DNA of 64,000 nucleotides from Natronobeatus ordinarius (GTDB lineage Archaea > Halobacteriota > Halobacteria > Halobacteriales > Natrialbaceae), in contig NZ_CP101456.1 in the NCBI RefSeq assembly GCF_024362485.1, forward strand, positions 434,001 through 498,000, in the 5' to 3' direction. The notes below the pieces were generated by a model that was given only the letters and a program-made list of their open reading frames with translations, made no database searches and was not told the origin of the DNA. This document shows positions 54,772 through 61,949 of this stretch, piece by piece; the stretch's first letter is position 1, and every line of letters starts with the position of its first letter. The position numbers and the translations under genes were made by a program.

Positions 54772-54786
54772 CGCCAGCCCGCGGCC
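54759..54786. terminator. GC-rich hairpin at the end of the ISH3 transposase
   Basis: Perfect 12-bp stem GGCCGCGGGCTG/CAGCCCGCGGCC with a 4-nt loop. It encodes the last residues SAAG and the stop. It may end transcription or hinder readthrough within the element; no T-run follows. Confidence 0.55.
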
Positions 54787-54963
54787 TTGGGCAAGCCTCC
54801 AATGAGCAACAGCATTCGCCTCGAACAGCGTAGCTCAGCTTTCTCACCCCGGACTTCTTCACCCAAGAGCTCTATTTCGTCCTTCGCTCAGCTACCACAC
54901 CAGCGTTTGCCCCAGTTGACCGTAACTCAGCACAACTCACGAAGCGATCGTCGGGAAGTACCG

Positions 54964-55082
54964 ACAGTGCTCTTTGAAACCCCCATCTCTTCTGCCAATT
55001 CTCGCTTATACATTAGATTCTTGTAAAGTAGATGGATCATTTCAGAGTTTTTCACAACAGCTTGAGCCACCTCATACGACAT
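54964..55082 (-). pseudogene. 5' piece of the split regulator
   Basis: From the ATG at 55082: MSYEVAQAVVKNSEMIHLLY, KNLMYKRELAEEMGVSKSTV, which is the first helices and turn of a winged-helix domain. It stops at the ISH3 target duplication. An AT-rich block CATATTATATAGATAT sits directly before the start and may be the old promoter; an in-frame ATG at 55151 is the alternative start. Confidence 0.82.
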
Positions 55083-55153
55083 ATATCTATATAATATGTG
55101 GTTGGATTTAAGTCTTTCTTTTCCACCAACTAATACTTGTCTGTGTGCCATAC

Positions 55154-56555
55154 ATTGGTCTTTAGTTAGGCCTCAGCAGCCGGTTTGATGGCGGTAGCGA
55201 GCTGTTCTTGGAGAACCGGCCGTTGTTTGTGGATCTTCTGCGCGTCGGCGATCAGCCGATCAAGCAGTGGCGGTGGAGAGTACCCGAGGTAGTCACTCAA
55301 CCGGTAGAGAATGAGCTGGGCGTGCGACCAGAAGGTCGCCGCCCAGCGTTCCGGCGGGAACACGAGCTCATCATCTGCGTGTTCGATGACCAGACTGAGC
55401 AACTCACGGCTCACAACCAAGGACAACAGCGCCGCGTACAGCAGAATCTCTACGACGTGCTTCTTCGTCGTATCGAACTCATCCAGCCTGTACTGCGTCT
55501 TCAGCTCCCGAAACAGTAGTTCTACTTCCCACCTACACCAGTAGATCGTCGCTAGATCCTCCGGCAGGAACTCTTCGCGTGAGAGATTCGTGATGTACAG
55601 GTGGTAGTCGTCGGCGTCCTCGTTGCGGACGCCGACGACGCGGAACCGTTTCGTATCGCGTGACTGCGTGCCCGCGTACTCTCTCCGGTCAAACTCGATC
55701 TCAACTTCGACGTCGATGTATTTGCGACAGAGATCGTCCACGACGTCGTAAATTTTCTTCCTTTCCAAGGAAATGGCGCGGCCGCGCCATTCCCGAAGTT
55801 CGTCGGTCACAACCGGGTTAGAGCTGCGTTTCAGTCGACTCACAAAGTAGCCGTCGTTCTCGTCGATCAACGCGAACCGCCGGTACTTGAAATAGGCCAG
55901 ATCAAGGATCGCTAGCCGACCTTCGAGCCACGATCCTGTCTCGAACTGCGTGCTGTCGTGTCTTTTCTCATCTGTGACGCTGAACCGGTCGATCGTCTGC
56001 TCAGTGACGTTGTGGAGCAGGTGGAGCCGTGCTCCAGCCTGCTCATCACGGCGACCTTCGTACTCCTCAGCAAGCAACTCATGGAGCCGGAGAACCGTTC
56101 CATCTGCGATTATCACGTCTCTGAATCGGTTGAACTCCTCTGAGACGGTGTGAGGAACAGCGACCTCGTCGAGCCCGTACTCGACGAGGTCGCAGAGGTA
56201 CTCTGCGAGAGTCGGCGTCAACCGCTGATAGAAGCCTCCTGCGGACAATGTCTTGTCTGCAGTCGAGTTGTAGCTTCGTCTGAAGTTGGCGAGCGTTCGG
56301 CTTGCGCCACCAGCGAAGCCGAACGCAAATGACCAGACGAGCGGTGGAATCTGCAGCTTCCGATCGCGCTCGACCACGCCGACGGCATCGGCGTGGTCTT
56401 CGAGCGCTTCAGATGGAAGGAAGTTAGTGAGATGGCGTTCCACTTCCTGTGAGGAGGGGTTAGACTGCACATCTTCCGCCTCCTCATTCCTTCGAAAAAG
56501 CAACTCCGATAAGCCGACGCTATCGTGCGGTTTTGCGCCTAACTAAAGACGGATG
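55154..56555 (-). mobile_element. ISH8-like (IS4-family) insertion sequence
   Basis: 1402 bp. The ends CATTGGTCTTTAGTTAGGC and CATCCGTCTTTAGTTAGGC (inverted) match with two differences. The flanks do not form a target duplication. The right flank is an ISH6 end and the left flank is regulator upstream DNA, so one side was lost by deletion or recombination after insertion. Confidence 0.88.
55166..56503 (-). CDS. IS4-family (ISH8-group) transposase
   Basis: 445 residues. DDE residues: Asp in VIIADGTVLRL, Asp in LAILDLAYF and the Y-x2-R-x3-E-x6-K signature in YWCRWEVELLFRELKTQYRL. The N-terminal part (NFLPSEALEDHADAVGVVER, RKLQIPPLVWSFAFGFAGG) is typical of ISH8 proteins. The frame is intact. 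Confidence 0.93.
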   Translation of the reverse strand: MLFRRNEEAEDVQSNPSSQEVERHLTNFLPSEALEDHADAVGVVERDRKLQIPPLVWSFAFGFAGGASRTLANFRRSYNSTADKTLSAGGFYQRLTPTLAEYLCDLVEYGLDEVAVPHTVSEEFNRFRDVIIADGTVLRLHELLAEEYEGRRDEQAGARLHLLHNVTEQTIDRFSVTDEKRHDSTQFETGSWLEGRLAILDLAYFKYRRFALIDENDGYFVSRLKRSSNPVVTDELREWRGRAISLERKKIYDVVDDLCRKYIDVEVEIEFDRREYAGTQSRDTKRFRVVGVRNEDADDYHLYITNLSREEFLPEDLATIYWCRWEVELLFRELKTQYRLDEFDTTKKHVVEILLYAALLSLVVSRELLSLVIEHADDELVFPPERWAATFWSHAQLILYRLSDYLGYSPPPLLDRLIADAQKIHKQRPVLQEQLATAIKPAAEA

Positions 56556-56681
56556 AAGTCGATGCTAACCGTGACTTGCGCGTCGATTGTGGCGTGCATG
56601 GGTCACTTCGGGCTGGATACCAGAGGTGACCCTGTTTCCACAGGAGTCAGTTACGACTCTAGACGAGTTTGGGACACGACC
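56556..56681 (-). mobile_element. ISH6 left-end fragment, recent
   Basis: 126 bp that read, on the minus strand, like bases 1-125 of the complete ISH6 at 51990 without visible differences, including the terminal GGTCGTGTCCC and the first codons of the transposase. The element is cut off by the ISH8-like element right after GCATCGACTT. The rest of that ISH6 copy is absent. Confidence 0.9.
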
Positions 56682-56702
56682 AATGAATTACAACAGACCG
56701 TA

Positions 56703-57053
56703 TCAATCACTCTTGTAATTCATTTGGCTGGTAATGAGATCGAAGAAGGAGCTAACAACTACACTGATAAGGTAGAAATAAACCAGGATCGTAATAAACC
56801 CAATCGCTCCCTGGAAACGTCCTTGGCTAACTAGAGGGGTTGATTCGAGGGGTGGGGCTAAGATGCTAAGTAGAAGGTTTACTGGGTATAGTACTAGTTC
56901 TGTGAGGTTATCCAATACAGATCTGACTGTTGCAAGTCCTCCGTCGGGGAAAAGTAGTATGAACACGAAATACTGAATAGGTAATGCTAGTAGTGCGAGG
57001 AATACTATTACCGTTACTTTGTCTGGGTTGGTAAATCGCTTTTGTATAGTCAT
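56703..57053 (-). CDS. Three-helix membrane protein coupled to the Cys-rich precursor
   Basis: 116 residues from the ATG at 57053. Hydrophobic helices: VTVIVFLALLALPIQYFVFI, LYPVNLLLSILAPPL and IGFITILVYFYLISVVVSSF. It starts 2 bp after the precursor gene stops, so it is made from the same transcript. An immunity, anchoring or export role is a reasonable guess by comparison with peptide-antibiotic loci, but no family is recognised. Low GC. Confidence 0.75.
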   Translation of the reverse strand: MTIQKRFTNPDKVTVIVFLALLALPIQYFVFILLFPDGGLATVRSVLDNLTELVLYPVNLLLSILAPPLESTPLVSQGRFQGAIGFITILVYFYLISVVVSSFFDLITSQMNYKSD

Positions 57054-57055
57054 TC

Positions 57056-57742
57056 TTAGTAACAATCTCCCCAGCAACTAGGATTAGTGTACTGACAGCA
57101 GTTGCATCCGTATGTGTATACAGGTGTACAACTTTCGTTGCAGCAGCTGACACACTCTTCGACACATTCGCAGCATTCATCATCTGTCGGACAGGTTATT
57201 GGGCAGTCGTAACCAATATCTGGAGATGACTCCTCAGGTAGATGTTTTGTGGATTTTTCGATTTCGACTCCACTGTCCGCTTCTTTACTTATCGTGAACC
57301 GTTCTAGTTCGTCTTCTTTTTCGACAGTTCGTGTTGCGAAAGGATCGTCGTCTGAATCTGGGTATAGTACAATGTTGAGTGGGCCGCTAGCCGTTTTTCT
57401 GATCAGATTCAGTTGAGGAACGGTTTCTTCTCCGCTTTTTCTCTTTGTTATGATCTCTCCCTCTCCAAATTCATCTGGTTTAGAGACTGTATCGACGTAT
57501 CGATCGAACTCGTCACACTTTCCATCGATGAACTCGAGAAGTGCGTTAATGAATTCCTCTTCTTCGTCGATCGCATTGTTAAAACTATTGGCTGATTTAT
57601 ACTTTTCGCAAATGTTCTCATCATCCGCCCTAGCAACGCCGCTAAGAGCACTCGCACCCACTGTAGATGTAGTTGCCACTGATTGAAGTACTCTCCTACG
57701 CGACACACCTGGCCTGTTTGTCTGGGTAGGGTTGTTACCCAT
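57056..57742 (-). CDS. Tat-exported Cys-rich precursor, microhalocin (HalC8-like) candidate
   Basis: 228 residues. The Tat signal is SRRRVLQSVATTSTVGASAL, ending near ARADDE. A hydrophilic region of about 130 residues follows. The last 54 residues (175-228), starting DIGYDCPITCPTDDE, hold 14 cysteines (DECCECVEEC, VSCCNESC, GCNCCQ). Halocin C8 has the same order: Tat signal, an immunity part (HalI) and a Cys-rich mature peptide released from the C-terminus. Cysteine number and spacing differ, so it would be a divergent relative. A metal-binding or structural secreted protein is the main alternative. It is leaderless with a strong TATA element, and its GC is low. Confidence 0.72.
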   Translation of the reverse strand: MGNNPTQTNRPGVSRRRVLQSVATTSTVGASALSGVARADDENICEKYKSANSFNNAIDEEEEFINALLEFIDGKCDEFDRYVDTVSKPDEFGEGEIITKRKSGEETVPQLNLIRKTASGPLNIVLYPDSDDDPFATRTVEKEDELERFTISKEADSGVEIEKSTKHLPEESSPDIGYDCPITCPTDDECCECVEECVSCCNESCTPVYTYGCNCCQYTNPSCWGDCY

Positions 57743-57763
57743 ACTTCGAAGTTTATCTATACT

Positions 57764-57777
57764 ATTATATATTTAAC
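57764..57777 (-). promoter_or_regulatory. Promoter core of the Cys-rich cassette
   Basis: On the minus strand GTTAAATATATAAT is centred about 27 nt before the ATG at 57742, the spacing of a haloarchaeal leaderless promoter. It is identical over 14 bases to the promoter of the Tat-exported protein at 50921-51856. Confidence 0.7.
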
Positions 57778-57929
57778 CCACTATTTTATGTGTGGTCTAA
57801 CTCGCAATCTCTCGGTGCAACGTGTTCAAAAACCACACCCCCAAATCGTTCGGATCGCCGCCTCGAACTGAATCACAGTGAGAGACAAAGCGAGTGTGAC
57901 AGACGGTGACGTTTTGTCTGGGTCGAGAC

Positions 57930-58045
57930 TAACTGTGAACTGCGCGTCGATTGTGGCGTGCGTGGGTCACTTCGGGCAAGGTATCAGAGGTAACTCCGTT
58001 TCCACAGGGATTAGTTCCGACTCTAGACGAGTTTGGGATACGACC
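57930..58045 (-). mobile_element. ISH6 left-end fragment, older
   Basis: About 116 bp resembling the ISH6 left end on the minus strand (GGTCGTATCCCAAACTCG...CACGCCACAATCGACGCGCA), with roughly one change in ten. It has nearly the same extent as the 56556 fragment and the same orientation. It ends 14 bp from the radA stop codon. Together the two fragments bracket the Cys-rich cassette. Sequence between 57743 and 57929 holds only the promoter and no gene. Confidence 0.82.
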
Positions 58046-58058
58046 TAGAGTTTTGTCG

Positions 58059-59090
58059 TTACTCGGGTTTCAGCCCCGCGTCCTGGACGCGCATGACGGC
58101 CTCGCCGTCGGCGAGGTTCGGCGCGTCGACGAGGCGGACGATCCGCTTGTCGCCTTTGGATTTGCGGAGGTAGATCCGGAACGTCGACTTGTGGCCCAAG
58201 ATGTTGCCACCGATCGGCTTCGTCGGGTCGCCGAAGAAGGCGTCGGGGTTCGAGGAGACCTGGTTGGTAACGATGATGGCGGCGTTGTAGAGGTTGCCCA
58301 CTTTGTCGATGTCATGGAGGTGTTTGTTGAGCTTCTGCTGGCGGTTCGCGAGTTCGCCACGGCCGACGTACTCCGCGCGGAAGTGGGCGGTGAGCGAGTC
58401 GACACAGAGCAGGCGGACGGGGTACTCCGAGTCTTCGTGCTCGCTCGCGAGCTCTTTCGCCTTTTCGGCGAGCAGCATCTGGTGGTTGGAGTTGAACGCC
58501 TTTGCAACGTGGATCTTCTCGAGCATCGAGTCGACGAGTTCGTCGAGTGTCTCCTCGTCGTCCGGGGAGCCCTCGATCTCGCGGTCTTCGAGAGCGGCCT
58601 CGATCGCTTCCTCGGGAAGCCCGCGGACCATGTCGTCGATCCGCTCGGGCCGGAACGTGTCCTCTGAGTCGACGAAGATGACGCGACCGTGGAGGCCGCC
58701 GGCCTCCTTGGGGAGCTGGACGTTGACGGCCATCTGGTGGGTGACCTGGGACTTGCCGGCACCGAACTCGCCGTAGACTTCGGTGATCGACTGGGTCTCG
58801 ACGCCCCCACCGAGGAGGTCGTCGACCTCGTCGATGTGCCAGGAGAGCTTGCCGATCTCGTTGCGTCGCTCGAGTACCGTCGTGCCGGTCTCGAAGCCAC
58901 CGATGTCGGCCGCGTCACGGGCCGCACGGACGATGTCACCCGCCGTGGAGTCACCGATGTCGGCCGTGTTCGACAGTTCGGCGGGAGCCGCGACGGCCAG
59001 ACTCTCGAAGGAGTCGTAGCCAGCGTCTTTGAGTTTGTCTGCGGTCGCCGGTCCAACGCCGGGGAGGGTTTCGAGGTCTACGTCTGCCAT
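58059..59090 (-). CDS. radA: DNA repair and recombination protein RadA
   Basis: 343 residues from the ATG at 59090 ([20 protein letters not shown]). The N-terminal helix-hairpin-helix domain is followed by the RecA-fold core with Walker [10 protein letters not shown] and Walker B LLCVDSL. It forms filaments on ssDNA and carries out strand exchange. No intein. The 3' end lies next to IS debris, but the C-terminus ([12 protein letters not shown]) is normal. Confidence 0.98.
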   Translation of the reverse strand: MADVDLETLPGVGPATADKLKDAGYDSFESLAVAAPAELSNTADIGDSTAGDIVRAARDAADIGGFETGTTVLERRNEIGKLSWHIDEVDDLLGGGVETQSITEVYGEFGAGKSQVTHQMAVNVQLPKEAGGLHGRVIFVDSEDTFRPERIDDMVRGLPEEAIEAALEDREIEGSPDDEETLDELVDSMLEKIHVAKAFNSNHQMLLAEKAKELASEHEDSEYPVRLLCVDSLTAHFRAEYVGRGELANRQQKLNKHLHDIDKVGNLYNAAIIVTNQVSSNPDAFFGDPTKPIGGNILGHKSTFRIYLRKSKGDKRIVRLVDAPNLADGEAVMRVQDAGLKPE

Positions 59091-59223
59091 GCTCTGGCCT
59101 TGCGCCGGATCCCTCATAAACCCTCGTTAACAGGAGAGTGAAAGTGAAAGTGGTGGACGGCGACCGGGTGAGTCGAGCGCCGAGCCACGGGTTTATGCGA
59201 GAAGACGAGTTTCGGGTCCGCGG

Positions 59224-59829
59224 TCACTCCCACGGGCGGCGGCCGCTCTGGCTCGGCCACAGCGGATACCAGTACTCCTTTTCGCGTTCGAGCTCGAGTT
59301 CGCCGTCCAGCGCCGCCTCGAGGGTGAACTCGGTGCTCGAGTCGCGTTCGCGGCCGGAGCGGGGGGCGAAGGGGTAGTAGGCGCCCCGGCGAAAGGAGTA
59401 GATCCAGTAGGCCGGACCCTCGTGGTCTTCGTAGCCGAAGACGGCTGCGAGCAGGCGCGAGCCGTAGCCGTGTTCGATGAACGTGTCGGCGGCGAAGTGC
59501 AGGCTCGTGATCAGGTCCTCGGGATCGGAGTCAGACAGGATCACCCAGTGGTAGCCGTGATCGTCCTCGGTGACCGAGAAGTCGGTGCCGGTCTCCTCGC
59601 GGCCGGCCTCGAGGATGGCCTCGACCTCGTCGACGGCGTCGCGAAAGCGACGGGAGTCGACGCCGGCAAAACAGAGCGCGCCCTCGTTCATCGACTCGTA
59701 GCCGAGGTCGGCCTCCATCGTGAGGTAGGCGGTGCTCATCCCGAAGAGGTCGTCGGGGTGGGCGTCGCGTTTCGCGTCGGCCTCGGCGCGGAGGCCGAGG
59801 ACGGCGCGGAGTCCGTCGAGTAGTCCCAT
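59224..59829 (-). CDS. pspAB: PspA-associated protein PspAB
   Basis: 201 residues starting MGLLDGLRAVLGLRAEADAK, DDLFGMSTAYLTMEADLGYE, characteristic of the haloarchaeal PspAB family, which is encoded near htpX and linked to PspA membrane-stress systems. The exact biochemical role is not known. htpX lies 2.1 kb away on the same strand. Confidence 0.9.
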   Translation of the reverse strand: MGLLDGLRAVLGLRAEADAKRDAHPDDLFGMSTAYLTMEADLGYESMNEGALCFAGVDSRRFRDAVDEVEAILEAGREETGTDFSVTEDDHGYHWVILSDSDPEDLITSLHFAADTFIEHGYGSRLLAAVFGYEDHEGPAYWIYSFRRGAYYPFAPRSGRERDSSTEFTLEAALDGELELEREKEYWYPLWPSQSGRRPWE

Positions 59830-59883
59830 GCGTCGAAAAGCGGTGGCAGTCCTCTTTAACGTCCCCGTCCGCCGGTGAGGTGG

Positions 59884-60888
59884 CTACGGCGCCAGCGCCT
59901 CGAGGGTCCGTTCGCGCTCTGCCTCGCTCATCCCGCCACAGAAGCCGATCTGGACGGCGTCGACGCCGTCGATCGATTCGAACCGTTCGACCTGTGTGCG
60001 AACCTCCTCGGGCGTCCCGGCGGCGACGACCGCCTCGAGTAAGTCGTCGGTGACCGCCTCGACGGCGGCCTCCCGACCCGACTCGTGCCACCGATTTTTG
60101 ACCGTCTCGGTGAGATCAGCCCAGCCGGCGTCGGCGATTGCTCCCCGGTAGTAGGGGCCGTAGATCGCGATCATGAACGCCAGCTGGGAGCGGGCGTACT
60201 CGCGGGCGCGCTCGCCGTCCTCGAGGGCACAGCAGCGCAACAGCGGCGCGACGCGGAGTTCGTCGGGGTCCTGGCCGCCGAGTTCGGCCCCGCGCTCGAG
60301 GTCCTCGAGGCGCGCCTCGAGTTGCTCGTACGGCAACAGCTGGGGCACCCAGCCGTCGGCGAAGCGGCCGGCGAGTTCCGTCGCCTTCGGGCCGAGGGCA
60401 GCGACGTCGACCGGAGCCGGCTGCGCTGGGGGTTCACACTCGAGTGTCAATCCACTGGGGGAGAACATCTCGCCGTCGTAGTCGAGTCGCTCGCCGGCCT
60501 GGACCTGGCGGACGATCTCGACGGCCTCGCGCACGCGCCGGAGCGGGCGGTCGAAGTCGACGCCGTGCCACCGTTCGGTCAGCGCGGGCGAGGAGGCCCC
60601 CAGCCGGAGACGGAAGCGCCCGCCGCTTATCTCCTGGAGCGTGACGGCGGTCTGGCCGAGAAGGGCAGGCGAGCGGGCGAAGGGCGAGAGGACGTCGTCG
60701 GCGATGCCGATCTCGTCGGTGCGCTCGGCGATCACGCTCAACACGAGCGGGACGTTCCGGCCCGCCGTCTCGCCGATCGAGACGTATCCGTACTCGAGGT
60801 CCTCCGCCCGCCGGGCGAGTGAGACGGCCTCGTCGATGCTGTCGTACTCGTTGAGCGGCAGGACGACGTCGCGGCTATGTGCTGGCAT
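59884..60888 (-). CDS. F420-dependent luciferase-like oxidoreductase (TIGR04024 type)
   Basis: 334 residues from the ATG at 60888. The TIM-barrel pattern of luciferase-like monooxygenases is clear: ARRAEDLEYGYVSIGETAGR, GGRFRLRLGASSPALTERWH, ALGPKATELAGRFADGWVPQ and a final FESIDGVDAVQIGFCGG. Haloarchaeal members use coenzyme F420. Substrate unknown; the position between pspAB and htpX is conserved-looking but has no known link. Confidence 0.88.
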   Translation of the reverse strand: MPAHSRDVVLPLNEYDSIDEAVSLARRAEDLEYGYVSIGETAGRNVPLVLSVIAERTDEIGIADDVLSPFARSPALLGQTAVTLQEISGGRFRLRLGASSPALTERWHGVDFDRPLRRVREAVEIVRQVQAGERLDYDGEMFSPSGLTLECEPPAQPAPVDVAALGPKATELAGRFADGWVPQLLPYEQLEARLEDLERGAELGGQDPDELRVAPLLRCCALEDGERAREYARSQLAFMIAIYGPYYRGAIADAGWADLTETVKNRWHESGREAAVEAVTDDLLEAVVAAGTPEEVRTQVERFESIDGVDAVQIGFCGGMSEAERERTLEALAP

Positions 60889-60987
60889 GTGCACCGATGG
60901 CGCGCTCGAGGTAGTAAAGACCGGGGTCACGCGACGGACTGGGGTCACGCGATGGGTATCGATCGCTCGAGCAGCGGCGGCGGGGGG

Positions 60988-61260
60988 TTAGGAGAGTCCG
61001 AGCGCGAGTCGCGCCGCCAGCGTCCCGATCCACGCGAGCGCGACACCGACGAGCAGGTACGTCGTCGGACCGTACTCGGTGACGATCGGCTCGGTCTCGT
61101 ACCGAACGGCCGCGTAGAGGCTGGCGACGACGAGCGCCACGCCGCCGAACAGCCGCCACCCGTGCTCGAGATCGAGTTGGAACGATCCGACGGCAGTCTG
61201 AGAGACGAAGAGGACGCCGACGCCAGCACAACACAGCGACACCAGCCGGGAGGGATGCAT
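60988..61260 (-). CDS. Three-helix membrane protein
   Basis: 90 residues from the ATG at 61260. Helices: LVSLCCAGVGVLFVSQTAV, LFGGVALVVASLYAAVRY and TTYLLVGVALAWIGTLAARL. The longer frame upstream is not supported. Function unknown. Confidence 0.7.
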   Translation of the reverse strand: MHPSRLVSLCCAGVGVLFVSQTAVGSFQLDLEHGWRLFGGVALVVASLYAAVRYETEPIVTEYGPTTYLLVGVALAWIGTLAARLALGLS

Positions 61261-61487
61261 GTGACGTGATAACGGGCGGGTCACAATCAAATATAGCTGT
61301 CGCCATCTATGTGAGCCCTCGAGCGCGGCCGCTCTCGGCAGCGACCGAAGACAGGCACGAATCGGTCGACAGACGGTCGGAATCGCAACCGTGCGTCGAC
61401 GGGGCGACACGAATCGCAAGCGGGAACGCCGTAAGACAGACCGCGGACGAAAACCCACACCCCGCGAGAGATCGACATTATTTTGTG

Positions 61488-61527
61488 AGACAAATGAGTG
61501 GAATTTGTCTGACGGGGTTTTATAGTA
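61488..61527 (+). promoter_or_regulatory. Promoter with inverted repeat before the HalOD1 gene
   Basis: AGACAAAT and ATTTGTCT form a perfect 8-bp inverted repeat with a 7-nt spacer (61488-61510). A TATA-like TTTTATAGTA follows directly. A second, looser dyad CCCTGTC/GACAGGG lies between the TATA box and the ATG at 61593, so the mRNA has a short leader. The rest of the 332-bp gap shows no gene. Confidence 0.55.
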
Positions 61528-61592
61528 TCCACTGTGGTAGCAGTGTATCCCTGTCAGCACACCAGAGACTCACACGCGACAGGGTGTTCCGC

Positions 61593-61904
61593 ATGAACGC
61601 AACCAGTAACAACTCTCACACGTGCCCAGAGCCGCCCGCCAGTACGACTCACTTCCACCACGACTGGGACGGCGACCGATCGCTGGCCGCCGCCATCGTC
61701 TCCGCCGTCGCCGACTGCTCCCGGAAGCCCCCCACGGAGCTCGAGGTGCTCTACGAGGTCGTCGACCCGGACGCGCTGGACGAACTGTTCGAACCCCGCA
61801 GCGACGACGCCCGGCGGAACGGAGGCCACCTGTGGTTCCAGCTCGACGAGTGCGCCGTGACCGTCTCTGGTGACGGATTCGTCACCGTCCGCCGACTCGA
61901 GTGA
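61593..61904 (+). CDS. HalOD1 output-domain protein
   Basis: 103 residues from the ATG at 61593. The core is DRSLAAAIVSAVADCSRKPP, TELEVLYEVVDPDALDELFE and HLWFQLDECAVTVSGDGFVT, the standard HalOD1 fold. It is thought to be a signal-output module of haloarchaeal two-component systems; this standalone form is common. Partner not in the window. Confidence 0.92.
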   Translation: MNATSNNSHTCPEPPASTTHFHHDWDGDRSLAAAIVSAVADCSRKPPTELEVLYEVVDPDALDELFEPRSDDARRNGGHLWFQLDECAVTVSGDGFVTVRRLE

Positions 61905-61949
61905 TCGGCCTGGCTCCTCACTCGAGCGATGGGACTCGAGCAATGGTGG

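Larger units (their letters stand above)
53525..54963 (+). mobile_element. ISH3-family insertion sequence, complete
   Basis: 1439 bp. The inverted ends are CGGTACTTCCCGAC. A 5-bp target duplication ACAGT is present at 53520-53524 and 54964-54968. It interrupts the same regulator as ISH6, 85 bp away, so two insertions hit one 273-bp gene. Confidence 0.92.

Noticed and set aside
56553-56834. 93-aa frame starting in the ISH6 fragment
   Set aside because: It is the reverse of the ISH6 end running into the membrane-protein gene; no independent coding signal.
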